DNA of 64,000 nt from UBA6183 sp046314755 (GTDB lineage Bacteria; Bacteroidota; Bacteroidia; UKL13-3), in NCBI GenBank assembly GCA_046314755.1, contig JBKDBG010000002.1, positions 18,899-82,898 on the forward strand. The letters are read 5' to 3'. The number at the start of each line of letters is the position of its first letter. Position 1 is the first letter of the stretch. The position numbers and the translations under genes are program-made. The notes beneath the pieces are model-generated. The model saw only the letters and a list, made by a program, of their open reading frames with translations. It had not been told where the DNA came from and did not search any database. Positions 53,182 through 64,000 of this stretch are shown here, piece by piece.

Positions 53182-54255
53182 TTATGAATCGCCATTATTT
53201 TCTCCTCTATCGTAAGCTTTAATAATGTCTTTTACTAATCGGTGTCTTACCACATCTTCAAAACTTAAATAAGCAAAATGAATTCCTTTAATGCCTTCTA
53301 ATATTTTTACAGCTTTTAGTAAACCCGATTGACTGCGCTTTGGTAAATCAATTTGTGATAAATCTCCGGTAACGATAAATTTCGCATTAGGGCCCATTCG
53401 CGTTAAAAACATTTTTAACTGCAAATCAGTGGCATTTTGTGCTTCATCTAGTATTACATAGGCGTTATCCAGTGTTCTTCCTCTCATAAATGCCATTGGT
53501 GCAATTTCAATCACCCTTGTTTCAATATATTGTTTGAGCTTTTCAGGTGGAATCATGTCATCCAAGGCATCATAAAGCGGACGTAAATAAGGGTCGATTT
53601 TTTCTTTTAAATCACCCGGTAAAAAACCGAGATTTTCTCCGGCCTCCACTGCAGGGCGAGCTAAAATAATTCGTTTGATCTCTTTGTTTTTTAATGCTTT
53701 AACAGCAATGGCTACAGCGGTGTATGTTTTACCTGTGCCGGCCGGTCCAATGGCAAAAAGAATATCATTTTCTTTCATCAACTCCACCATCTTTTTTTGA
53801 TTTGGAGTTTTTGCTTTGATTACTTTTCCTCCATTACCATACAAAATTACTTCCTCATCTTTGTCAATGTGTTCACTGATTTCGGTATGTGGTTTGTTTT
53901 GCATGCCAAGTAAATTCATAATGGTATCCTCGTTTAATGCACCTCTTTGTTCACTTACCTTACAAATTTGATGTAAAGTATTTTCAAATTGTTCAATCTC
54001 TCTAATGTCGCCATTTACAAACAAATGGTGCCCTCTCGAAACTATTTTAAGCTTGGCGAAATGATGCTGAAACAATTTGAGGTTCTTGTTGTGCACGCCC
54101 AATATGTATGAAGGTTCAATTCCTTCCAGGGTAATTTCTTTTTGAATCAATTGTGTATACCTTTTAATGTTATTAACTGCAATTAAGCTACAATGTTTGA
54201 AATTTAGTGTATCAGCCTCATTAATTCTGCTTAATTTTACACCAAAATATTTCAT
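53182..54255 (-). CDS. PhoH family ATPase
   Basis: 357 residues. The Walker A motif is AIGPAGTGKTYTAVAIAVKAL (about residues 150-170), with RPAVEAGENLGFLPGDLKEKIDPYLRPLYDAL and YVILDEAQNATDLQLKMFLTRMG carrying the Walker B and the DEAQ-like element. The N-terminal ~100 residues (KYTQLIQKEITLEGIEPSYILGVHNKNLKLFQ) form the domain common to PhoH/YbeZ. YbeZ-type proteins take part in rRNA maturation with YbeY; ybeY is not in view. Its ATG lies 15 bases from the start of the divergent SAM hydrolase. Confidence 0.88.
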   Translation of the reverse strand: MKYFGVKLSRINEADTLNFKHCSLIAVNNIKRYTQLIQKEITLEGIEPSYILGVHNKNLKLFQHHFAKLKIVSRGHHLFVNGDIREIEQFENTLHQICKVSEQRGALNEDTIMNLLGMQNKPHTEISEHIDKDEEVILYGNGGKVIKAKTPNQKKMVELMKENDILFAIGPAGTGKTYTAVAIAVKALKNKEIKRIILARPAVEAGENLGFLPGDLKEKIDPYLRPLYDALDDMIPPEKLKQYIETRVIEIAPMAFMRGRTLDNAYVILDEAQNATDLQLKMFLTRMGPNAKFIVTGDLSQIDLPKRSQSGLLKAVKILEGIKGIHFAYLSFEDVVRHRLVKDIIKAYDRGENNGDS

Positions 54256-54270
54256 TTTTATAAAGTGTCA

Positions 54271-55041
54271 ATGATAACCTTATTAAGTGATTATGGTTCT
54301 AATACTTCATACTTGGCTTCATTAAAGGCCAAGTTATCAGGTTTATTGCCTCAAGTCACTGTTATCGATATTTCACATCAGTTACCCCCGTTTGACTTGT
54401 TGCAGGCTTCCTATTTACTTAAAAATGTAATGCCTGATTGTAAAAACGGAACGGTTCACATTGTAGCCATTGATACCAATTTAAATGTTCACAAAAACTT
54501 GCTGGTTGGGACTTTGGATAACCAATGGGTAATTTGTGCTGATAATGGTTTTTTTTCCATGTTATCGGATAAATGGACCGATGTTTTTAGGTATCAACCG
54601 CAATTGTTTGAAGCCAATACCCTTAATCCGGAAAAAAATATCTTTACGGAAGTAGCCCAAAAATTGCTTCAGCAATCACCTGTCGAAACATTTTTAGAGG
54701 CTTACAACACCATGCTAAAAGTGGAAGCGCTTAAACCGGCTATGGTTGATAAACAAGTACGTGCCACGGTAGTTCATGTGGATGGCTATCAAAATGTGGT
54801 ACTGAATTTTACCAAGTCTGATTTTGATGAATTGATTGGTGATAAATCATTCCGTATTTTTTACAGGCGAAGAGAATCAATAGGCATGATTCATCAAGAT
54901 TATTCGGCAATTAAAGAAGGTGATGTGGTTGCCGTATTCAATGAAAATAATTTTTTAGAGTTGGCCATTAACAAGGGTTCAACCAAAGCCCTTTTAGGAT
55001 TAAGGGTAGGAGATAACGTAATAATTGAATGGTATGATTAA
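54271..55041 (+). CDS. SAM hydroxide adenosyltransferase / chlorinase-fluorinase family protein
   Basis: 257 residues from ATG 54271 (a GTG at 54265 is two codons earlier). DUF62 proteins use hydroxide to split S-adenosylmethionine into adenosine and methionine, rarely halide instead. The N-terminal ITLLSDYGSNTSYLASLKAKL has the family DYG opening, and VHIVAIDTNLNVHKNLLVG and WVICADNGFFSML form the substrate-binding strands. ARATVVHVDGYQNVVLNFTKSDF marks the second domain. The biological role is uncertain. It overlaps the next gene by 8 bases. Confidence 0.85.
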   Translation: MITLLSDYGSNTSYLASLKAKLSGLLPQVTVIDISHQLPPFDLLQASYLLKNVMPDCKNGTVHIVAIDTNLNVHKNLLVGTLDNQWVICADNGFFSMLSDKWTDVFRYQPQLFEANTLNPEKNIFTEVAQKLLQQSPVETFLEAYNTMLKVEALKPAMVDKQVRATVVHVDGYQNVVLNFTKSDFDELIGDKSFRIFYRRRESIGMIHQDYSAIKEGDVVAVFNENNFLELAINKGSTKALLGLRVGDNVIIEWYD

Positions 55042-55330
55042 TAGAATAGTTCGGCTATCATTTGAACCTGAAAACGTAAATGCATTTTTGGAAATATTTG
55101 AAAACAGCAAACATCAAATAGCTAATTTCCCAGGATGTTGTGGGTTAAAATTGCTACAAGACGCTAATCATGCCCATGTGTTTTACACTTATAGTTTATG
55201 GCAAAATCCTGATGATTTAGAAAATTATCGTCAGTCCGATTTATTTAAATCAACTTGGGCTGCAACTAAAGCCTTATTTAACGATAAACCCATGGCCTTT
55301 TCCACCATTATACACCAGCACGTAAAGTAA
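55034..55330 (+). CDS. Antibiotic-biosynthesis-monooxygenase-like (ABM) protein
   Basis: 98 residues from ATG 55034, which lies inside the stop region of the preceding gene. A dimeric ferredoxin-like fold is suggested by IVRLSFEPENVNAFLEIFENSKHQIANFPG (strand, then helix) and CGLKLLQDANHAHVFYTYSLWQNPDDLENYRQSDLFKSTW. The latter is the typical W-x-N/D-x-x-x-L-E-x-Y block of quinol monooxygenase/ABM proteins. Substrate unknown. It is translationally coupled to both neighbours. Confidence 0.72.
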   Translation: MINRIVRLSFEPENVNAFLEIFENSKHQIANFPGCCGLKLLQDANHAHVFYTYSLWQNPDDLENYRQSDLFKSTWAATKALFNDKPMAFSTIIHQHVK

Positions 55331-56121
55331 TGCGATTATTTATTCTTGCATATGTTATTCTATTCGCTTTGCCGCTCTGGGCAAATGATGATTCATTGCG
55401 TATTGAGTCTATAAAAGGCCTGCGCTTTATTATTTATAAAATAGATAAACAAGATGACTTACGCTTGATTGCTCAACGATTTGGCGTAACGATTAATGAC
55501 ATACTTACCACAAATCAAATCAATCAATCTGAAATTAAGAAAGATGATTTGATAAAAATTCCTTTACTCAATACAGAAAAAAAAGACACCAATAAGGTTG
55601 ATGAAGCGCATGCCAATGCGCAGTCTCAAGAAATTACAAAAACGATTTATCATACGGTTCAACAAGGTGATAACATTAAAAGTTTAGCCAAAAAATACCG
55701 ATTGACTGAGGCGCAATTGACTAAATGGAATAACCTTAAAAATGGCAAGTTGTTAAATGGGCAGTTACTTATTGTAGATGAATCTGCGCTGGCAAAACCG
55801 TATTTTAGAATAAACGGACCCGAATCTGCATGGCCGAATCCAAATAATACCGTTAGAAAAACTCAAGATAGCATTTATGTACAAACAGGAATGGCAGTGT
55901 TTGAAGAAGAGTTTCAGGTGTTACATCCAACATTGCCTTTGGGTACATTAATCAGAGTAATCAATACAACAAATAATAAAGAATGTATTGTGCGTGTAAC
56001 CGGTAAACTTGATGCTGAAAAATACCCATCAATTCTAATCACAATTGGTAAAGAAAATCAATCACAATTGGAGGTAAGTTCTGCAGCCATTCAAGTTAAA
56101 ATTCTTTATTCTAAACAATAA
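55330..56121 (+). CDS. LysM / RlpA-like cell-wall protein
   Basis: 263 residues with a signal peptide (MRLFILAYVILFALPLWA). Two LysM modules follow: KIDKQDDLRLIAQRFGVTINDILTTNQ (about residues 34-60) and YHTVQQGDNIKSLAKKYRLTEAQLTKWNNL (about 110-140). The C-terminal ~90 residues (TGMAVFEEEFQVLHPTLPLGTLIRVINTTNNKECIVRVTG) resemble the double-psi barrel of RlpA-like lytic transglycosylases. The catalytic Asp/His positions cannot be confirmed, and the barrel may be only structural. Its start shares the A of the upstream stop codon (TAATG). Confidence 0.78.
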   Translation: MRLFILAYVILFALPLWANDDSLRIESIKGLRFIIYKIDKQDDLRLIAQRFGVTINDILTTNQINQSEIKKDDLIKIPLLNTEKKDTNKVDEAHANAQSQEITKTIYHTVQQGDNIKSLAKKYRLTEAQLTKWNNLKNGKLLNGQLLIVDESALAKPYFRINGPESAWPNPNNTVRKTQDSIYVQTGMAVFEEEFQVLHPTLPLGTLIRVINTTNNKECIVRVTGKLDAEKYPSILITIGKENQSQLEVSSAAIQVKILYSKQ

Positions 56122-57352
56122 TCTTTTTGCTTTTTACTAAGTGTCTTGAAGTAAAAATCAAGGTGATGGCTACTGCCACTCCAATTTGTGTTTCTAACAT
56201 GGCCTCAAATTGAAAAGCTAAAATTAAGGTGAGATAAACAACTTGCAGGTATTCGTATCTAAAATATTGATCAAGCAATGGAACAGAAATAAATGTGAAG
56301 CAAAATACCAGAAATCCTACTAATCCGGTTGCGGCTAAGTAATATAAAAATTGGTTATGCGGAATAATTGGAGTTTCAATAGTAGGATACTGTGATTTAA
56401 ATAAGGCATCATTTTCATCTTTCAAATCACCCAAACCACATCCCCATAATATATTTGATTGAAATATTTGAAGCCCTGTTTTATAGGATACCATACGGGT
56501 TGATAGCGAGTTGTAATTCGGGTCTTGATTGTTTTTGTAAACGTTTACGTCCTGCTTAGTATTTACAAATTTATTCCGCATGGTTGGTGATACTGCAAAA
56601 CTGATTAATCCAATAAGTATGATACAAAAACCGGCAATGGTTATTTGCTTAAAATTTTTAGTGTGGATTAAATGATTGAATAATGTTAAGCCGATGATGC
56701 CGTATAAAGCAAGAAGTCCACTTCTTACTGAATAAACATGAAGAAAAATAACCAGTAATATGCCTATCGTGGCGAGCAACTTTGTTTCTAAAGTGTTTTT
56801 AAAATTCAAGTTGTATTTGAGGTGGTTGAATATCATGTAAATGACAAACACCACAAGTAAACTAAATCGAATATGGTTAATTGGTCCGGGCATTATTTTC
56901 GATTCCAAATACATTTGATTCACGGCATCATAATGCATCAAATAATTTAAAATGATTCCGGAGGCAGTAATAAAAATGATTCCGGTAAACGAAAATACAA
57001 CTAACCGGATTCTTTTTAAATCAAAAACCGGAGCACTTGCCCAAATAATTGGTGCGATAAGCAGCGGAATTTTTATTTGTAATCTTTCGAAGAGGTAATT
57101 GTAATTATTGCTGTAGAAAAAACTACTCAACAAAAAGAGGTATCCAAAACAAAATATAAAAAGCCCTTTATCAGACAATAAATTCCGCAGAATGCTTTTG
57201 GGTTGAGTAAATAATAAAATGCATAATAACTGAGACCCCATTGCAATGCTTAAAATAGCAGGTGCTTTTTCGGCAACGATTATGCCTCCTAATATGAATA
57301 CATTAGTGATAGCAAATAAGTTAGAATGATTTTCTTTTAAAAATTTTATCAT
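56111..57352 (-). CDS. O-antigen ligase-like (WaaL) membrane protein
   Basis: 413 residues with about ten to twelve hydrophobic helices. The long periplasmic loop that carries the ligase motif is the stretch RMVSYKTGLQIFQSNILWGCGLGDLKDEND, followed by a conserved HNQFLYYLAATGLVGFLVF, the H-N-x-F-L phrase of the WaaL/PglL family. It probably attaches O-antigen or similar glycans to a lipid carrier or protein. It overlaps the LysM gene tail to tail by 11 bases and is the only gene of its unit. Confidence 0.75.
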   Translation of the reverse strand: MIKFLKENHSNLFAITNVFILGGIIVAEKAPAILSIAMGSQLLCILLFTQPKSILRNLLSDKGLFIFCFGYLFLLSSFFYSNNYNYLFERLQIKIPLLIAPIIWASAPVFDLKRIRLVVFSFTGIIFITASGIILNYLMHYDAVNQMYLESKIMPGPINHIRFSLLVVFVIYMIFNHLKYNLNFKNTLETKLLATIGILLVIFLHVYSVRSGLLALYGIIGLTLFNHLIHTKNFKQITIAGFCIILIGLISFAVSPTMRNKFVNTKQDVNVYKNNQDPNYNSLSTRMVSYKTGLQIFQSNILWGCGLGDLKDENDALFKSQYPTIETPIIPHNQFLYYLAATGLVGFLVFCFTFISVPLLDQYFRYEYLQVVYLTLILAFQFEAMLETQIGVAVAITLIFTSRHLVKSKKIIV

Positions 57353-57372
57353 TTAATCAGTATCAATAATAC

Positions 57373-57402
57373 AAAAAGCCTTCTAATAAGAAGGCTTTTT
57401 AT
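57373..57402 (-). terminator. Terminator of the PaaN-like gene
   Basis: AAAAAGCCTTCT (57373-57384) pairs with AGAAGGCTTTTT (57389-57400) around AATA, directly past the stop of the minus-strand gene. Confidence 0.82.
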
Positions 57403-57420
57403 AGGTATATTCAAATTTGA

Positions 57421-59076
57421 TTATGCATATCTGTTACCAACCCAAACAAATCTCTTAACAATAAACTCAGTACTTGTTAAACTCGCATTACCTGCTGCAT
57501 TTCCTCCGGTTACGTGAAAATCACTAAATGCTGCATGAGAGTTAATAAATGCAGCACCCGTAAAATTAAACGAAACAGGAGTGAAAACACTATTCATTTC
57601 TTCTGCAATCAATTCTTGGGTTTCAGCATCAGTAGTGTAAGCACCGCAAGTAATCGCACCTTTTTCTTCTGCAAGTTTTTTAGCCAAACTTATTGATTGT
57701 GCCGTATTTTCTGTTTTGATAACAAAAACAATAGGTCCAAAACACTCCTGATTAAATAAATTATAATCAGCCTCATTCATTACAACTACTGCAGGCGTAG
57801 CGGTTCTCGCGTCTTTAAACTCTTCGTTAACAATATTTTTTGATGCTAATGCAAGTTCACCCCCATAAGTACCAATATTGGTTACCCTATTGTAGGTCAA
57901 CTCGTTTTGAATAGCGCCTAATGTTGGGGCTCCGGCTTTAGGATTATCAACCAACCCGGTTATAGCCTGGCATAATGCACCTACAAACTCATCAAAAGAA
58001 ATATTTCCTTCATCGGTTTTTACCCCTTCCTTGGAAACAAATATGTTTTGAGGAGCTGTACACATTTGGCCGCTGTATAAACAACTGCTAAATGCAATAT
58101 TACCCAACACGGCCTTAATATCTTTTACACTATCAATAATAATACTATTTACTCCGGCCTTTTCTGTGAATACGGTCTTTGGCAGTTTTTCAATGTAATC
58201 ACCAAATTCACTTCCTCCAGTGTAATCAATCAGTTTAATTGAATTTGATTCCGCCAACTTTTTGGTTATTGGTTGATCAATTTCGTCCGCAGCCAATTGA
58301 ACAGTGCATGGGTCAAAACCTTGTTCTAATAAAACCTTTTGTATTTCGGCAACTGCTATGGCAATTGGTAATATTGATTTCGGATGTGGTTTAACAATAG
58401 TTGCATTGCCGGTAATAAGGTTAGCATACAATCCCGGAAAGGTATTCCAAACAGGAAATGTACTGCATCCAATCACTAAGCCTAATCCTTTAGGTTGTGC
58501 CTTCCAAGTTTTTGATAAGGTCAAATCAAATTTACCCATTGGCTTTACCCATTGTGCTTTATGAGGTATCCTATTGAGTTCTGCATACCCTGTTGCAATG
58601 GCTTCCAATGCTCTGTCGTTGCTATGTGGCCCAGATGCCTGAAATGCCATCATGTAACCCTGGCCTGTAGTGTGCATCGTTGCGTATGCAATATCAAAAA
58701 AACGATTTTTAATACGATCCAAACTTTCAATCAATATTCCTGCACGAACCTCTGTACTAGCTTTCGACCAAACCTTTTGTGCATTCAAACCATTTTGAAC
58801 ATAAGTAGATATACTATAACTTGGATACTTTACACCAATTCCTAATTGCAAAAACGGAGATATCTCTCCACCAATCCAATTTTCTCCTTTTCCTTGATGT
58901 AATTCATCAAAATTATTATTCATTACACTACTTATATAGGCTTTTGCTTTTTGGTCACTGTCTTCTGCGTATGCTTTTGGGTTTTCAGGATATGGAGTAT
59001 AGTAACCTCTCGTACCCAAAGTTTTAATTGCATCATCTAAAATAGCCTTATGTTTTTCAAATAAGTTTTGTGTCAT
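57421..59076 (-). CDS. PaaN-like aldehyde dehydrogenase
   Basis: 551 residues. An ALDH-fold protein: Asn/NAD region GLGLVIGCSTFPVWNTFPGLYANLITGNATIVKPH, the active Cys in LYSGQMCTAPQNIFV, and the Glu in KTVFTEKAGVNSIII. The length and the N-terminal ~100-residue extension (KHKAILDDAIKTLGTRGYYTPYPE) match the stand-alone PaaN group from phenylacetate degradation, rather than PaaZ, which carries a hydratase domain. No other paa gene is close, so the pathway is inferred from family only. A TTG-N19-TATCTTGC promoter-like pair lies upstream on the minus strand. Confidence 0.75.
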   Translation of the reverse strand: MTQNLFEKHKAILDDAIKTLGTRGYYTPYPENPKAYAEDSDQKAKAYISSVMNNNFDELHQGKGENWIGGEISPFLQLGIGVKYPSYSISTYVQNGLNAQKVWSKASTEVRAGILIESLDRIKNRFFDIAYATMHTTGQGYMMAFQASGPHSNDRALEAIATGYAELNRIPHKAQWVKPMGKFDLTLSKTWKAQPKGLGLVIGCSTFPVWNTFPGLYANLITGNATIVKPHPKSILPIAIAVAEIQKVLLEQGFDPCTVQLAADEIDQPITKKLAESNSIKLIDYTGGSEFGDYIEKLPKTVFTEKAGVNSIIIDSVKDIKAVLGNIAFSSCLYSGQMCTAPQNIFVSKEGVKTDEGNISFDEFVGALCQAITGLVDNPKAGAPTLGAIQNELTYNRVTNIGTYGGELALASKNIVNEEFKDARTATPAVVVMNEADYNLFNQECFGPIVFVIKTENTAQSISLAKKLAEEKGAITCGAYTTDAETQELIAEEMNSVFTPVSFNFTGAAFINSHAAFSDFHVTGGNAAGNASLTSTEFIVKRFVWVGNRYA

Positions 59077-59364
59077 TGTTTTAAAATTTTGCCTGCAAGA
59101 TAAATTTCTTCAAATGAATAACAATTACTATTGCAGTATCTTCATGTTTCTTTTCAATCTTTTTAAATGATTGTGAAAAAAATGTAGTTGTAAAACAGGG
59201 TGATGCAAAAAAAAGAGGTATCAAAGTTTGGAGGGAAAGAAAAAGGGTCTACTTTTGCCAACCCAAAAACGAAGGGGAGGTTAGTGTAAAAGTATTGTTA
59301 AGGGAAAAGAGGGGGGTAGAGAGATAAGTGTTAGGAAAAAAAATAAAAAAACTTTTCAAAAAAC
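59077..59364. other. Non-coding gap before the rRNA promoter
   Basis: About 290 bases without a convincing ORF, rich in A/T with purine-rich tracts near 59260-59340. The end nearest the PaaN gene holds its probable minus-strand promoter. Nothing else was found. Confidence 0.6.
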
Positions 59365-59394
59365 TTGACAAAACAAAATAAACACTTACCTTTG
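59365..59394 (+). promoter_or_regulatory. rRNA operon promoter (Bacteroidota -33/-7 type)
   Basis: TTGACA (59365-59370) and TACCTTTG (59387-59394), with 19 bases between the TTG and the TA. TACCTTTG is an exact TAnnTTTG. It lies about 160 bases before the 16S start, which is the normal leader length. Confidence 0.75.
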
Positions 59395-59469
59395 CAACCC
59401 CGTTAACGAAAGAGAGACGGGGAAAATTAAAAAAGCAATATCGAACCTGAAGAGGTTATTAGATATAAA

Positions 59470-59485
59470 GTTCTTTGAAGTAATG
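59470..59485 (+). promoter_or_regulatory. boxA-like antitermination motif in the 16S leader
   Basis: GTTCTTTGAAGTAATG in the leader. A close copy is found before 23S (61400-61415), matching the two positions of boxA in rRNA operons. Confidence 0.55.
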
Positions 59486-59496
59486 AAATAGCAGAC
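59477..59496 (+). other. 5' half of the 16S processing stem
   Basis: GAAGTAATG and GAAATAGCAGAC (59477-59496) are the exact complement of CATTACTTC (61115-61123) and GTCTGCTATTTC (61101-61112) on the far side of 16S. The two-base bulge AA lies in the 3' half. The stem would bring the ends of the 16S precursor together for RNase III-type cutting. Confidence 0.7.
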
Positions 59497-59554
59497 ACTA
59501 AAGTTGAGAAACTTTAGCAATTTCTTGAGTAAATTCAACAGATCAAAAACTTTT

Positions 59555-61082
<1,528 letters not shown>

Positions 61083-61100
61083 AGAGACTTGAGGAATTGA

Positions 61101-61123
61101 GTCTGCTATTTCAACATTACTTC
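61101..61123 (+). other. 3' half of the 16S processing stem
   Basis: Complement of 59477-59496. It begins about 20 bases after the 16S 3' end. Confidence 0.7.
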
Positions 61124-61213
61124 GAGAAGTAAGTTCTTTACAAGACCGAGGCAAGCCAATAGCGAAAAACAGCGGCTACGGCCATTTGAGTTTTTCGATG
61201 ATTAGATATAAAT

Positions 61214-61287
61214 AGTCTCGTAGCTCAGGTGGTTAGAGCGCTACACTGATAATGTAGAGGTCCCCAGTTCAAGTCTGGGCGGGACTA
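61214..61287 (+). tRNA. tRNA-Ile (anticodon GAT)
   Basis: Cloverleaf with acceptor AGTCTCG/CGGGACT, anticodon stem CTACA/TGTAG and loop CTGATAA, anticodon GAT. The CCA end is not encoded. It lies in the 16S-23S spacer, its usual place. Confidence 0.94.
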
Positions 61288-61302
61288 CAAAGGCAAGCTA
61301 TT

Positions 61303-61379
61303 GGGGAATTAGCTCAGTTGGCTAGAGCACTAGCTTTGCAAGCTAGGGGTCATCGGTTCGAATCCGATATTCTCCACCA
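61303..61379 (+). tRNA. tRNA-Ala (anticodon TGC)
   Basis: Acceptor GGGGAAT pairs with ATTCTCC; the anticodon stem CTAGC/GCTAG holds the loop TTTGCAA (anticodon TGC). CCA is encoded at 61377-61379. It forms the standard Ile-Ala spacer pair. Confidence 0.94.
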
Positions 61380-61399
61380 ACCTGCGAAAAGCGGGTAAA

Positions 61400-61415
61400 G
61401 TTCTTTGACATAATG
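61400..61415 (+). promoter_or_regulatory. boxA-like motif before 23S
   Basis: GTTCTTTGACATAATG, nearly the same as 59470-59485. The two copies are in the places boxA occupies in rRNA operons. Confidence 0.5.
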
Positions 61416-61449
61416 GAAGAAAACACTTAAAAATCGAAAGGATTTAAAA

Positions 61450-64000
<2,551 letters not shown>

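Overview
The window is a stretch of chromosome from a low-GC member of the Bacteroidota. Three kinds of evidence agree on this. The gene content is typical of the phylum: S46 dipeptidyl-peptidase, serine palmitoyltransferase, a type B gliding/T9SS sorting domain, paired 2-oxoacid:ferredoxin oxidoreductase subunits, GDP-fucose synthesis, and the ligase-associated exonuclease with an ATP-dependent ligase. Promoters match the phylum's TAnnTTTG -7 element. The window ends in a 16S-Ile-Ala-23S operon. Order or family cannot be fixed from the sequence alone. Most genes are ordinary housekeeping genes, closely packed and often separated by strong rho-independent hairpins.

Layout. 1-6.3 kb: a 5'-truncated OmpA/TPR envelope protein, prfB with its programmed +1 frameshift, small and TPR proteins, an SDR-like protein and serine palmitoyltransferase. 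6.3-13.7 kb: a secreted unknown, thiolase, class IV aminotransferase, an S46 peptidase and three tandem outer-membrane beta-barrel paralogues. 13.7-24.7 kb: the exonuclease/ATP-ligase pair, clpX, clpP, trigger factor, tRNA-Leu with an unusual structured leader, a Rel/Spo enzyme, a Fur-family regulator and purA. 24.7-27.9 kb: an accessory island on the minus strand made of duplicated lipoprotein (A) and secreted-protein (B) pairs. One A copy carries an in-frame stop and one B copy lacks its C-terminal sorting domain. 28-38 kb: a LOG-family hydrolase, tyrosine catabolism (hmgA-hppD), a TPR lipoprotein, thrS-infC-rpmI-rplT, dprA and alkaline phosphatase.

38-59 kb: a large T9SS type B protein, a bacilliredoxin, ahcY, a PIF1-like helicase, a 46-residue membrane protein, fcl/gmd, a short asparaginase-like protein, and korA-korB split by a four-helix-bundle gene and a heptanucleotide tandem repeat. 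These are followed by a phoH-purC-glycosyltransferase operon, a divergent SAM hydrolase/monooxygenase/LysM operon, an O-antigen ligase-like protein and a PaaN-like dehydrogenase. 59.1-64 kb: rRNA operon with a recognisable promoter, duplicated boxA-like motifs and a 16S processing stem; the 23S gene runs off the window.

The least explained regions are the A/B surface-protein island (24.76-27.85 kb), the structured leader with a duplicated tRNA 5' end (20.18-20.29 kb), and the helical-bundle gene with its repeat array inside the kor operon (49.02-49.46 kb). No CRISPR array, prophage or complete insertion sequence was seen.
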